Assembly (NCBI RefSeq): GCF_051846935.1 | Contig: NZ_JBPYCS010000003.1 | Location: 123,215 to 187,214, forward strand | Length of the DNA stretch: 64,000 nt | Source of the DNA: JBPYCR01 sp051846935 | Lineage (GTDB): Bacteria > Bacillota > Bacilli > Bacillales > Amphibacillaceae | Reading direction: 5' to 3' | In this document: one piece after another, positions 8,181 through 17,336 of the stretch | Position numbering within the stretch: position 1 is the stretch's first letter | Layout: each line of letters begins with the position of its first letter | Notes under the pieces: generated by a model | Told to the model about the DNA's origin: nothing | Seen by the model: only the letters and a program-made list of their open reading frames with translations | The model's database searches: none | Made by a program: the position numbers and the translations under genes

Positions 8181-9128
8181 TTATCTTTCTTCACTTAATA
8201 ATTGTTCAATTGTTCCAATGCGGTAGCCGCCTTTTTTTATTTCTTTAATGATTGGTTGTAAGCTCCGAACAGTAGCGGCAGTCGGATGCATTAAAATTGT
8301 CCCACCAGGATGAAGTTTTGCTTGAACACGGTTCATCATAACAGATACGGATGGATTCTTCCAATCGATCGTATCAATTGTCCAGAGGATTGTCTGCATA
8401 TTCTGTTCTTCAGCAGCTATAAGAACGTCCTCTGAAAAACTACCACTTGGAGGGGCAAACCATTTCAAATCTTTATCTATAATTGCTTTAATAATTTTAT
8501 TCGTTTGCTCTATTTGCTCAACCGATTCGGCTTTGGACATGTATGCCATGTCTGGATGATTGTATGCATGGTTGCCAATGATATGGCCTTGTTCATCAAT
8601 CATTTTTACGAGTTCTGCATGCTCCTTCGCCCATTTCCCTTCAATAAAAAACGTCGCTTTTATTTGCTGTTCATTCAATATATTTAAAATATCAGGTATA
8701 TGTTCGTCTCCCCATGAAACATTAATCAAAAAGGCTACCATATCTTTTTCAGGATGCCCCCTATAAATCGGCGCTGCTCGTAAATCATAAATCGTTACCT
8801 TTGGTTTTACTTCATCAAAAACGAGGAGAGCTTCATTAAATGTACCTTCTGCTTTCATTTTTTCGTACGACTTTTCTATATTTATTTTTAATCCATTTCT
8901 TCCAGGTGTCTTTTTCCATACTTTATCAATATATGCATCTTGTGGCTCTTCTTGATATCGATGGCTGTTTTCTTTAATTTCTTGTAATAGACGATCTGCA
9001 CTTTTAGTAACTTGTTCGGAAAGCTCGATGCTGTCATTTATGACAAACGGATTGTAAGCTGTTTGAAAGGAAAGCCCTACAATAATAAGAAAAATAATGA
9101 TATGAACAATACTTTTATAACGATGCAT
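8181..9128 (-). CDS. ylxY: YlxY, polysaccharide-deacetylase-like sporulation protein
   Basis: A 315-residue protein with an N-terminal membrane anchor or signal segment (residues 6-24) and a NodB/CE4 deacetylase-type domain from about residue 125. The histidine motif GNHAYNHPD and the later APPSGSF and HPTAAT are visible. The first CE4 motif, normally TFDDG with the catalytic Asp, reads NVSWGDE, so catalysis is doubtful or altered. Size and position (after pnp, before mlpA) match B. subtilis YlxY (319). It probably acts at the mother-cell or forespore envelope. Confidence 0.88.
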   Translation of the reverse strand: MHRYKSIVHIIIFLIIVGLSFQTAYNPFVINDSIELSEQVTKSADRLLQEIKENSHRYQEEPQDAYIDKVWKKTPGRNGLKINIEKSYEKMKAEGTFNEALLVFDEVKPKVTIYDLRAAPIYRGHPEKDMVAFLINVSWGDEHIPDILNILNEQQIKATFFIEGKWAKEHAELVKMIDEQGHIIGNHAYNHPDMAYMSKAESVEQIEQTNKIIKAIIDKDLKWFAPPSGSFSEDVLIAAEEQNMQTILWTIDTIDWKNPSVSVMMNRVQAKLHPGGTILMHPTAATVRSLQPIIKEIKKGGYRIGTIEQLLSEER

Positions 9129-9150
9129 ACATATCTTCCCCCTTTATTCA

Positions 9151-9177
9151 TTTATATGAATTGCTGGGACAAGATAT
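9151..9177 (-). promoter_or_regulatory. Possible sigma-E promoter for ylxY
   Basis: On the minus strand ATA (9175-9177) lies 16 bases before CATATAAA (9151-9158), near the sigma-E pattern ATA-N16/18-CATACANT. The start codon is only 23 bases downstream, leaving a short leader with an AGGGGG ribosome site. Motif match only. Confidence 0.35.
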
Positions 9178-9274
9178 GTTTCCAAGTTGCAAATGATTTG
9201 AAATGTATTTTTTACATTTTTATACGGTTATTATTTTTAAGTTCTTTGTTAGTATACAGCATTTCTTAATAATC

Positions 9275-9310
9275 GAGAAAATAAAAAGAAACTGGCAATC
9301 CAGCTTCTCG
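9275..9310 (-). terminator. Terminator after pnp
   Basis: An eight-pair stem with one G-U (9288-9295 and 9300-9307) and a four-base loop is followed on the minus strand by TTTTTATTTTC. It lies directly after the pnp stop codon. Confidence 0.8.
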
Positions 9311-9331
9311 TTTTTGTAATGCATTAAATTT

Positions 9332-11443
9332 CTATTTAGCTTTTTCTTTCTTTTCTCTTTCTTCCTTCAAAACTGCTTTTCTAGATAAATTAACACGGCC
9401 TTGATTATCAATTTCTTTTACTTTGACCATGATTTTATCACCTATAGAAACGACGTCTTCTACTTTGTTTGTACGTGTTTCAGCTAGCTCTGAAATGTGA
9501 ACCAAACCGTCCTTACCTTTAAATAATTCAACAAATGCCCCAAACTTTTCAATACGCTTTACCGTACCTAAGTACATTTGGCCTGTTTCTACTTCTCTAA
9601 CAAGATCTTCAATAATTTGTTTCGCCTTATCATTCATAGATGCTTCTGTCGAAGATATAAAGACACTTCCATCTTGTTCAATGTCTATCTTAACGCCTGT
9701 CTCATCAATTATTTGATTTATTTGTTTCCCGCTCGGTCCGATTACATCACGGATTTTGTCAGGGTTAATTTTCATTGTTAAAATTTTTGGTGCATATTTT
9801 GATACTTCTGTTTTTGGCTCTTCTATCGTTTTTAACATTGAATCAAGAATTTCCATCCGGCCTTTTTTCGCTTGCGCTAAAGATTCCTCTAATATTTCCT
9901 TTGAAAGACCTTCAATTTTTATATCCATCTGTAATGCTGTGATCCCTTTTTCTGTCCCTGCAACTTTAAAGTCCATATCTCCAAGTGCATCTTCCATTCC
10001 TTGAATATCTGTAAGGATGGAATAGTTGTCTCCTGTTTTTACTAAGCCCATTGCAATACCTGCTACTGGAGCCTTAATTGGTACCCCTGCATCCATCATA
10101 GCTAGTGTGCTTGCACAAATACTTGCCTGTGAAGATGAACCGTTCGATTCCAATACTTCGGATACGAGACGAATGGTATACGGAAAATCTTTATCAGAAG
10201 GGATAACTTTTTCAAGTGCTCTTTCCCCTAATGCTCCATGACCAATTTCCCGGCGACCTGGACCGCGGATTGGTCCTGTCTCACCTACGCTATATTGTGG
10301 GAAATTATAATGATGCATAAATCGTTTTGATTCTTCTAAATCCAATCCGTCTAAAATTTGTACATCGCCTAATGCACCGAGAGTACATATACTTAACACT
10401 TGCGTTTGTCCTCTAGTAAACAATCCGGAACCATGTGTACGCTGTAATACATTAATACGCGAGGACAGTGGGCGAATTTCATCCGGCTTTCTGCCATCTG
10501 GACGAACCTTTTCCATCGTAATTAGACGTCTTACTTCTTCTTTTACTAGCTTGTCCAATACCGATTTTACTTGTTTTATTGTTTCTTCATCTTCTTCAGC
10601 ATAGGCTTCCATTGCCGCTTCTTTTACCGAGTTAATCGCATCTTCACGTGCATGCTTTTCTTTCACTTGTATCGCAGCAGTTAATTCATCTTTAAATTGT
10701 TGCTCTACTTTTTCAGCTATTGCTTCATTTATTTCGAATACTGTAATTGCCGCTTTTTCTGCACCAGCTGCTTTTACGATTTCTTCTTGAAATTGAACGA
10801 GACGTTTTATTTCTTCGTGTGCAAACATAATCGCTTCAAGAATAACAGATTCTTCTATTTCTTCTGCGCCTGCTTCAACCATATTAATTGCATCTTTTGT
10901 TCCAGCTACCGTTAAATCAAGGTCACTTAATTCCTGTTGTTTAATTGACGGATTAATAATGAACTCTCCATCAACTCGTCCAACGTTAACGCCTGCAATT
11001 GGACCATCAAATGGAATATCCGAAATTGATAGGGCGATAGATGAACCAATCATGGCGGCTATTTCTGAAGAGCAATCTTGGTCAACACTCATTACTGTAC
11101 TAATTACTTGTACTTCGTTTCGAAATCCATCCGGAAATAAAGGCCGAATTGGTCGATCAATTAAACGGGAAGACAGTACTGCTTTTTCACTTGGACGCCC
11201 TTCTCGTTTAATAAATCCTCCAGGTATTTTCCCTACTGCATACAATCTTTCTTCATAATTCACTGTTAAAGGAAAAAATGGTAAGTCTTTCGGTTCTTTT
11301 GAAGCAGTAGCTACGGATAACACCGATGTGTCACCATAATGGATCATACATGCCCCATTTGCCTGCTTAGCCAATTCTCCAATCTCTACAGTGAATTTAT
11401 TACCTGCAATCTCCGTAGAGAATATTTGTTTGTCGTCTGACAT
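9332..11443 (-). CDS. pnp: Polyribonucleotide nucleotidyltransferase (PNPase)
   Basis: A phosphate-dependent 3'-5' exoribonuclease of mRNA decay and the degradosome-like network. The 703-residue protein has two RNase PH domains separated by an all-alpha region, then KH (MKINPDKIRDVIGPSGK, near 555) and S1 (GTVKRIEKFGAFVEL, near 625) RNA-binding domains. The start is placed at 11443 because AAAGGAG lies 9 bases upstream; the frame extends six codons further. It follows rpsO, with a terminator hairpin between them that could allow partial read-through. Confidence 0.98.
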   Translation of the reverse strand: MSDDKQIFSTEIAGNKFTVEIGELAKQANGACMIHYGDTSVLSVATASKEPKDLPFFPLTVNYEERLYAVGKIPGGFIKREGRPSEKAVLSSRLIDRPIRPLFPDGFRNEVQVISTVMSVDQDCSSEIAAMIGSSIALSISDIPFDGPIAGVNVGRVDGEFIINPSIKQQELSDLDLTVAGTKDAINMVEAGAEEIEESVILEAIMFAHEEIKRLVQFQEEIVKAAGAEKAAITVFEINEAIAEKVEQQFKDELTAAIQVKEKHAREDAINSVKEAAMEAYAEEDEETIKQVKSVLDKLVKEEVRRLITMEKVRPDGRKPDEIRPLSSRINVLQRTHGSGLFTRGQTQVLSICTLGALGDVQILDGLDLEESKRFMHHYNFPQYSVGETGPIRGPGRREIGHGALGERALEKVIPSDKDFPYTIRLVSEVLESNGSSSQASICASTLAMMDAGVPIKAPVAGIAMGLVKTGDNYSILTDIQGMEDALGDMDFKVAGTEKGITALQMDIKIEGLSKEILEESLAQAKKGRMEILDSMLKTIEEPKTEVSKYAPKILTMKINPDKIRDVIGPSGKQINQIIDETGVKIDIEQDGSVFISSTEASMNDKAKQIIEDLVREVETGQMYLGTVKRIEKFGAFVELFKGKDGLVHISELAETRTNKVEDVVSIGDKIMVKVKEIDNQGRVNLSRKAVLKEEREKKEKAK

Positions 11444-11568
11444 ATTTTGTGCTCCTTTCAATACAACATTCTACCCTTATTTTATAGTTTACAGTCAAAA
11501 ATGTAAATTTTATGTACAAATCTCGCCGGGATCTTTCACCTACATCTATGAATAAATAGAAAACGACG

Positions 11569-11596
11569 TAAAAAAAGCAGGATTGCTCCTGCTTTT
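11569..11596 (-). terminator. Terminator after rpsO
   Basis: Arms of ten bases (11573-11582 and 11587-11596) pair perfectly around TTGC and end in TTTTTT on the minus strand. It starts five bases after the rpsO stop codon. Confidence 0.85.
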
Positions 11597-11600
11597 CCAA

Positions 11601-11870
11601 CTATCGACGTAAACCGAGTTTTTGAATTAGATTACGATATCGAGTGACGTCTTTTTTACGCAAATAATTCAATAAGTTACGACGTTTACCAACCATTTTC
11701 AAAAGACCTCTACGTGAATGATGATCTTTTTTATGAACACGTAAATGTTCATTTAATGTAGTGATTTCTTCTGTAAGTACTGCAATTTGTACTTCAGGAG
11801 AACCCGTATCATTATCATGAACCTTATGCTCGTTAATGATTTCATTTTTACGTTCTTTTGTTATAGCCAT
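11601..11870 (-). CDS. rpsO: 30S ribosomal protein S15
   Basis: Binds 16S rRNA early in assembly of the small subunit platform. The 89-residue protein is of standard length, with the conserved HKKDHHSRRGLL region and C-terminal LRKKDVTRYR. The ATG at 11870 follows AGGAGGTGAGCCTG; an ATG three codons upstream in the same frame is too close to that site. It lies between ribF and pnp as in B. subtilis. The 126-bp upstream region may fold into an S15-binding leader. Confidence 0.97.
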   Translation of the reverse strand: MAITKERKNEIINEHKVHDNDTGSPEVQIAVLTEEITTLNEHLRVHKKDHHSRRGLLKMVGKRRNLLNYLRKKDVTRYRNLIQKLGLRR

Positions 11871-11996
11871 CAGGCTCACCTCCTAGTTTTTTTAAAACCA
11901 CCATTCCCCTAGCAATCGTCGGAGTAAACGCATTGCCAAGCGAAGGTTACGTGTTTAAGCGTACACCGTTTACGATTAAATTGCAAGCAAAAATTA
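11871..11996 (-). promoter_or_regulatory. rpsO leader, possible S15 autoregulatory RNA
   Basis: The 126 bp between ribF and rpsO are GC-richer than other gaps and can form alternative helices, for example around CGCTTGGCAATGCG and CGATTGCTAGGGG on the minus strand. Bacilli regulate rpsO through an S15-binding leader. No clear -35/-10 pair was found. This is a position-based inference with partial structural support. Confidence 0.35.
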
Positions 11997-12959
11997 TTAT
12001 TTACACGTTTGAAAAACATGTTGCACTTTTTTTTCATCACGTTTAAGTTGTTGTATAAGTTCTTCTACTCCATTAAACTTTTTCTCTTCACGTATAAAAG
12101 CATGCCATTCTATGGATAGCTTTTTTTCATATAAATCCCCAGTAAAATCGAGAAGATGCACTTCTAAGGATAAGTCCGTATCATTGGTAAAGGTAGGCTT
12201 CGTTCCTAGGTTAGCCATCCCTTCAAAAATGCGTTTATCATGTTGCACAGATACTTTCACCGCATATACACCTGGCTTCGGTAGCATTTCATCCCCTTCC
12301 AATTGCAGGTTCGCTGTTGGAAAACCAATCGTTCTTCCGCGTTTGTCCCCTTCCACGACTAATCCTGTAATTGTAAGATTTCTACCTAGAAGCGCATTCG
12401 CTTTTTGAATATTTCCTTGCTTTAATAGCGTACGTATACTAGTAGAACTTATTTTCATCTGATCTGATTCTACTTTAGCTACTGCTTCAAAAGTAAACGC
12501 TCCTCTAGTAAAGCGGTCGATGTTCTGCATATTCCCACTTCCTTTATGACCGAAAGAAAAGTCAAAACCAGCGACGAGATGTTTAATTCGAAGTCCGATG
12601 ATAAAATGATCAATAAATTGCTGCGGTGATAAGCTTGATAACTCTTTATTAAAAGGAACAATATAAAGTCGATCGACTTGTAAGTTTTGAAGAATGGCTT
12701 TCTTTTCTTCAAGTGGAGTAATATATTTCACTTCACGTTTAGCTATGTCCTTATTTAATATGACAGACGGATGCGGAAAAAACGTAATTACAGCGCTCTC
12801 CATTCCGTTTATGTTCGCTTGTCGAACTGCTGTTTTAATTACTTCTTGATGTCCTTTATGTACCCCATCAAAAAAACCAATAGCAGCTACTGCTTCTGGA
12901 AGCACTTCTTTTTGGTATGGATGAGGATACGACAAATGAATTGTTTCCAACTTTTTCAC
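11997..12959 (-). CDS. ribF: Bifunctional riboflavin kinase/FAD synthetase
   Basis: Phosphorylates riboflavin to FMN and adenylylates FMN to FAD. The 320-residue protein has an N-terminal nucleotidyltransferase domain (GFFDGVHKGHQ near residue 28; ISSTSIR near 170) and a C-terminal kinase domain with the GFPTANL motif near residue 210. Length matches the family (316 in B. subtilis RibC). It follows truB by ten bases in one operon. Confidence 0.96.
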   Translation of the reverse strand: MKKLETIHLSYPHPYQKEVLPEAVAAIGFFDGVHKGHQEVIKTAVRQANINGMESAVITFFPHPSVILNKDIAKREVKYITPLEEKKAILQNLQVDRLYIVPFNKELSSLSPQQFIDHFIIGLRIKHLVAGFDFSFGHKGSGNMQNIDRFTRGAFTFEAVAKVESDQMKISSTSIRTLLKQGNIQKANALLGRNLTITGLVVEGDKRGRTIGFPTANLQLEGDEMLPKPGVYAVKVSVQHDKRIFEGMANLGTKPTFTNDTDLSLEVHLLDFTGDLYEKKLSIEWHAFIREEKKFNGVEELIQQLKRDEKKVQHVFQTCK

Positions 12960-12969
12960 CTACACTTTT

Positions 12970-13863
12970 TTAGCCATTAAATATACGAATCGGTTTTATT
13001 TTATTTGTATCCTTCGGGTGTGTCTCGTATATACCTAATAATTCACCTCTCCGAATGATTAGAAAAGGATCTGTATTTAATGGTATTGTTGGTTTATCCA
13101 AAACTTGTCCATGCAAAACTTTCTTTTCCAATGCACCATCTACTTCGATTCGATCCATTCCTTTAAGACCAGAAAGCATTGGCAACAACAGTGCTGCTTC
13201 ATTATTAAATGTTTTTTCGCGTTCAATATCGGCAAACTGAACCGTATCCATTGCAGTTAATGTGCAGCTCTCTGTACGGATTAAATGGCCCATATGAGCG
13301 GGGAACCCTAACTTCTTACCAATATCTACACATAACGTACGAATGTATGTCCCTTTTGAGCATACAACTTTAATTTCAAAGCTGTTACTTTCGTCTAATT
13401 CACTTAGCTTTTCAATTTCGTATATGGTAACTAATCGACTTGGTCGTTCGACCGTTTGCTTTGCTCGAGCATATTCATACAATCGTTTTCCTTGAACTTT
13501 TACTGCAGAATACATAGGTGGTATTTGAGTGATTTCACCTTTAAAAAGTTCCAACACGCGAAGAATACGATCCGATGATGGTCGATCCATTACAACCTTT
13601 TGTTCAATAATGGCACCTTCTGCATCCTCTGTTTCTGTTGCGGTCCCTAGTACGATTCGAGCGATGTATGTTTTTTTTGCTTCTTGCATAAAAGGCACAA
13701 GCTTTGTTGCCTGTCCAATGCATATCGGAAGCACACCTTCCACTTCTGGATCGAGGGTTCCCGTGTGTCCTACTTTTTTTGTTCCATATAATTTACGAAT
13801 TTTAGCAACACAGTCGTGAGATGTTAATCCCTTTGGCTTCCATAACGGTAATATGCCATTCAA
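12970..13863 (-). CDS. truB: tRNA pseudouridine(55) synthase
   Basis: Makes pseudouridine 55 in the T-loop of tRNAs. The 297-residue product shows the catalytic Asp in GHTGTLDPEVEGVLP (near residue 38), the IPPMYSAVKV segment (near 115) and GTYIRTLC (near 170). It is preceded by rbfA and its terminator and followed closely by ribF. A GAAAGGAG ribosome site lies upstream of the ATG. Confidence 0.96.
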   Translation of the reverse strand: MNGILPLWKPKGLTSHDCVAKIRKLYGTKKVGHTGTLDPEVEGVLPICIGQATKLVPFMQEAKKTYIARIVLGTATETEDAEGAIIEQKVVMDRPSSDRILRVLELFKGEITQIPPMYSAVKVQGKRLYEYARAKQTVERPSRLVTIYEIEKLSELDESNSFEIKVVCSKGTYIRTLCVDIGKKLGFPAHMGHLIRTESCTLTAMDTVQFADIEREKTFNNEAALLLPMLSGLKGMDRIEVDGALEKKVLHGQVLDKPTIPLNTDPFLIIRRGELLGIYETHPKDTNKIKPIRIFNG

Positions 13864-13905
13864 ATTTATCGTACTCCTTTCAAGGCTGAACGAAAAATGA
13901 AAAGG

Positions 13906-13943
13906 AAAAATCTGACTCGCCGTTCGTTTCGGTGAGTCAGATT
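13906..13943 (-). terminator. Terminator-like hairpin between rbfA and truB
   Basis: Ten-base perfect arms (13909-13918 and 13934-13943) with a partly paired interior end in T5 on the minus strand. It lies just after the rbfA stop codon, inside what is usually one long operon, so it may act as an attenuator or a 3' end-stabilising structure. Confidence 0.75.
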
Positions 13944-13948
13944 AATAT

Positions 13949-14299
13949 TTATTTATCTAAATCTCGGAGTAACGTTTCAATACGATTTCCATATTCAATC
14001 GTTTCATCAATTTCGAATAAGATTTCCGGCGTTTTACGTAACCGTATCCTACTGCCTATTTCTGCACGAATGAATCCATTTGCCTTTGCTAAACCTTTCA
14101 GCGTATCTTCTCGTTCTCTTTCATCCCCTAATACGGAAATAAAAACTTTCGCTTGCTGTAAATCGCCTGTTACTTCGACATCTGTAATCGTAACAAATCC
14201 AACTCTAGGATCTTTTATTTTTCGGTTTAAAATTTCTCCTATTTCTTTTTTAAGTTGTTCTGCTATACGATTTGCTCGTAATTCGCTCAATACATTCAC
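13949..14299 (-). CDS. rbfA: Ribosome-binding factor A
   Basis: A KH-fold protein needed for maturation of the 16S rRNA 5' end in the small subunit. The 116-residue protein is of family length, with RIAEQLKKEIGEIL at the N-terminus, DPRVGFVTITDVEV in the middle and the basic RIRLRKTPEI near residue 85. It lies between ylxP and truB as in B. subtilis. Confidence 0.95.
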   Translation of the reverse strand: MNVLSELRANRIAEQLKKEIGEILNRKIKDPRVGFVTITDVEVTGDLQQAKVFISVLGDEREREDTLKGLAKANGFIRAEIGSRIRLRKTPEILFEIDETIEYGNRIETLLRDLDK

Positions 14300-14348
14300 C
14301 TCAAATCAGAAGATGATCCATTTCATTCATTTACAGGGCGGTTAATCG

Positions 14349-14627
14349 TTAAATACGATTCACACTTGTTAGTGTCCGTTCCAACTCTGGATTTTGGTCA
14401 ATCGTTTTTAAAACTTCCTGAATTAACTGTTCAGCAATCTTTTGCTCATTAGAAATCGTAACAATGCCAAGTTTTGTTCGTTGCCACAAGTCCTGATAGT
14501 CAAGCTCTGCTACCGTAACATTAAAATCGTTACGAAGCTTAGAAACAAGTCGTTTAACAATCGAACGCTTTTGCTTTAAAGAATGTGGGGTATACAGTAC
14601 ACATTCTACCTCGGCATATATGATCAT
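14349..14627 (-). CDS. ylxP: YlxP, DUF503 family protein
   Basis: A 92-residue DUF503 protein found beside infB and rbfA in most Bacilli; it has been suggested to take part in ribosome biogenesis, but its function is not settled. Seen features are the HSLKQKRSIVKRLVSKLRN segment and the KLGIVTISN strand. Its ATG overlaps the infB stop codon by four bases, implying coupled translation. Confidence 0.92.
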   Translation of the reverse strand: MIIYAEVECVLYTPHSLKQKRSIVKRLVSKLRNDFNVTVAELDYQDLWQRTKLGIVTISNEQKIAEQLIQEVLKTIDQNPELERTLTSVNRI

Positions 14628-16729
14628 TTCCTTTCAATTTCTTCCATGACGAATGCTTCAATGATATCGCCTTCTTTAATATCATTAAAATCTTTTATTG
14701 TAATTCCGCATTCGTAATTTTGTTGAACTTCTTTTACATCATCTTTAAATCGTTTTAATGCATCAATTTCTCCTTCGTAAAGGACAACACCATCTCTTAT
14801 TAATCGTACGCCTGCATTCCGAGAAATTTTACCGTCTGTTACATAGCTCCCTGCTATCGTCCCAATCTTAGATACTTTAAATGTTTCACGTACCTCTGCT
14901 TGCCCAATAACCTTCTCCACAAACTCGGGATCTAACATACCTTTCATCGCTGCTTCGATTTCTTCAATTGCTTTGTAAATGATTCGATGTAATCGTACAT
15001 CTACTTTTTCCATCTCAGCTGCTTTTTGTGCATTTACATCCGGGCGAACGTTAAAGCCGATAACAATCGCGTTTGATGCAGATGCTAATATAATGTCAGA
15101 CTCAGTAATAGCACCAACAGCTGTATGAATGATTTTAATTTGAACATTTTCAACTTCTATTTTTTGTAGAGAGGAAGCAAGTGCTTCAGCAGATCCTTGT
15201 ACATCTGCTTTTATAATTATATTAATTTCTTTCATGTCACCTTGCTTAATTTGTTCGAATAAATCATCAAGGCTAACCTTCACTTGACCACCACGTGTTT
15301 CTTGAATAAACTTTTGTTCACGCGTTTCGCCAATTTGACGCGCCTTTTTCTCATCTGCAAATACGAGAAATTGATCTCCCGCCTGTGGCACGGCATTTAG
15401 TCCAGTTATTTCTACTGGTGTAGAAGGACCAGCTTCATCTACACGTATGCCTAGATCGTTTACCATCGCTCGTACACGTCCATACGTATTACCTATTACG
15501 AGTGTCTCACCGACTCGTAATGTACCATCTTGGACCAAAAGACTTGCAACTGCGCCACGGCCTTTATCAAGCTGTGCTTCAATTACTGTACCAAATGCGT
15601 TCTGCTTTGGATTTGCTTTTAATTCTTCCATCTCAGCAATAAGAAGGATCATCTCAATTAATTCTTCAATTCCTTCTCCTTTAATAGCAGACAGTTGGAC
15701 GAAGATGGTACTTCCACCCCAATCCTCTGGAATCAATTCATATTCCGTTAATTCTTGCATAACACGGTCTGGGTTAGCTGTTTCTTTATCCATTTTATTT
15801 ACCGCAACGATAATTGGTACTTCTGCAGCCTTCGCGTGATTAATTGCTTCTACAGTTTGTGGCATTACACCGTCATCAGCAGCAACAACTAAAATTGCAA
15901 TATCCGTTACTTGTGCTCCACGTGAACGCATACTTGTAAATGCCTCATGTCCAGGTGTATCTAAAAATGTAACTTTTTGACCTGCACTTTCTACTTGGTA
16001 CGCACCAATATGTTGGGTAATTCCTCCCGCTTCTCCAGCGGTTACTTTTGTATGTCGGATTGAATCAAGCAATGTTGTTTTACCATGGTCGACGTGACCC
16101 ATGATCGTAACAACCGCAGGGCGATTCACTAAATCTTCTGCTTTACTTTCAGTTAAATACTTTTCAAAATCAGTGTCTTCTAAAATAATTTCTTTTTCTA
16201 CTAAAACTCCATACTCAGTACAGATCAGCTCGATAGCGTCATCATCAAGATCTTGGTTTTTCGTAGCCATTACACCAAGAAACATTAACTTTTTAATAAT
16301 CTCGGAGGTATCTTTATGAAGCTTCTCCGCCAATTCATTTACTGTTAACGTATCGTGGTAAACAATTTTGTCCGGTGTTACCGTTACCGGCTTTTGTTTT
16401 GGAGCATTATCTCTTTGTTGCCTTTTTTGATTATGCTTTTGGTTTTTATGTTTTTTCTGTGCACCTTGATTCGTATGCTGTTTCGGTTTCGATTGATTTT
16501 TATTCACATTGACCGCCTTTTTTTTCGGTTTATTTCCTTGTTGATTTGTGTTTTCTACTTTATTATCGATTGCTCGTTTAAATTGTTCATCGAGTTTTGC
16601 AACCGTATTTGCAGATATTGTTGACATATGATTCGCAACTTCAATATTTAAAGCTTTCAATTTTTGTATAACATCTTTACTCGTTAATTTATTGTTTTTC
16701 GCATATTCATATACACGCATTTTACTCAT
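14624..16729 (-). CDS. infB: Translation initiation factor IF-2
   Basis: A GTPase that brings initiator fMet-tRNA to the 30S subunit. The 701-residue protein has an N-terminal IF2N domain, a Gln/Lys/Asn-rich linker (about residues 60-115), a second IF2N domain, and the G domain with GHVDHGKTT (near 211), DTPGHEAF and NKMD, followed by beta-barrel domains. It is shorter than the E. coli protein because of the short linker, as is typical of Bacilli. It sits between ylxQ and ylxP in the nusA operon. Confidence 0.98.
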   Translation of the reverse strand: MSKMRVYEYAKNNKLTSKDVIQKLKALNIEVANHMSTISANTVAKLDEQFKRAIDNKVENTNQQGNKPKKKAVNVNKNQSKPKQHTNQGAQKKHKNQKHNQKRQQRDNAPKQKPVTVTPDKIVYHDTLTVNELAEKLHKDTSEIIKKLMFLGVMATKNQDLDDDAIELICTEYGVLVEKEIILEDTDFEKYLTESKAEDLVNRPAVVTIMGHVDHGKTTLLDSIRHTKVTAGEAGGITQHIGAYQVESAGQKVTFLDTPGHEAFTSMRSRGAQVTDIAILVVAADDGVMPQTVEAINHAKAAEVPIIVAVNKMDKETANPDRVMQELTEYELIPEDWGGSTIFVQLSAIKGEGIEELIEMILLIAEMEELKANPKQNAFGTVIEAQLDKGRGAVASLLVQDGTLRVGETLVIGNTYGRVRAMVNDLGIRVDEAGPSTPVEITGLNAVPQAGDQFLVFADEKKARQIGETREQKFIQETRGGQVKVSLDDLFEQIKQGDMKEINIIIKADVQGSAEALASSLQKIEVENVQIKIIHTAVGAITESDIILASASNAIVIGFNVRPDVNAQKAAEMEKVDVRLHRIIYKAIEEIEAAMKGMLDPEFVEKVIGQAEVRETFKVSKIGTIAGSYVTDGKISRNAGVRLIRDGVVLYEGEIDALKRFKDDVKEVQQNYECGITIKDFNDIKEGDIIEAFVMEEIERK

Positions 16730-16749
16730 ACATCCACCCCCGAATTTAT

Positions 16750-17052
16750 TTAACCAAGTAGTGATTTTATTTTAGCGGCAAATCCTGCGTCTAAAATAGC
16801 AACAGCTACCCTTTTTGATTTACCGATCGCTTGGGACAAAGCTTCCCGATCTTCGGTAATTATTGCAAAAGGCACTCCATAATAATTACATTTATCTGTC
16901 AGTTTTTTTTTCGTTTGTGCTCCAATATCATTGGCTAATAGTACAAGCTTTGCCCTGTTTTTCTGAATATCTTTTACAATGTTTTCTTCACCGACAGAAC
17001 ACTTTCTTGCACGAATTGCTAATCCAACAAGGTTTAAGTAATTGCTTTTCAT
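16750..17052 (-). CDS. ylxQ: YlxQ, L7Ae-family RNA-binding protein
   Basis: A 100-residue L7Ae/L30e-fold protein that binds kink-turn RNA; the physiological target is uncertain. It has the LVLLANDIGAQTKKKL helix-turn and the YYGVPFAII segment typical of the fold. Its ATG overlaps the ylxR stop by four bases. Position between ylxR and infB is conserved across Bacilli. Confidence 0.93.
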   Translation of the reverse strand: MKSNYLNLVGLAIRARKCSVGEENIVKDIQKNRAKLVLLANDIGAQTKKKLTDKCNYYGVPFAIITEDREALSQAIGKSKRVAVAILDAGFAAKIKSLLG

Positions 17053-17321
17053 TTATTTTTCCCTTGTACATACGTCTTTAATTCATCATAAATTGTATCA
17101 TCTATTTTCGTTTGGAACGCATTTGCAAAGACATTTGATTGCTTTGCTTTATCTATAACATTTATATCAAGAGATACGTAAGCACCTCTACCATTCTTCT
17201 TCCCAGTTGGATCAACGAACACTTCACCATCTTTATTGCGAACAACTCGAATGAGTTCTTTTTTCGGCTTCATTTCATTCGTTACGATACATTTTCTTTG
17301 TGGCGTTTTTCTTTTTCTCAC
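17049..17321 (-). CDS. rnpM: YlxR/RnpM family RNA-binding protein
   Basis: A 90-residue basic protein of the YlxR family; the B. subtilis protein is named RnpM for binding and modulating RNase P. The N-terminal RKTPQRKCIVTNEMKPK motif and GRGAYVS near residue 45 are the family signatures. It lies directly after nusA (15 bp) and overlaps ylxQ. Confidence 0.92.
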   Translation of the reverse strand: MRKRKTPQRKCIVTNEMKPKKELIRVVRNKDGEVFVDPTGKKNGRGAYVSLDINVIDKAKQSNVFANAFQTKIDDTIYDELKTYVQGKNK

Positions 17322-17336
17322 TTTGCAAAACCCTCC

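Noticed and set aside
11400..11600. Minus-strand frame between rpsO and pnp
   Set aside because: It overlaps the rpsO terminator and the true pnp start, and its sequence has no protein-like features.
13932..14345. A plus-strand frame of 137 codons
   Set aside because: It is the antisense of rbfA and its terminator; rbfA is clearly the real gene.
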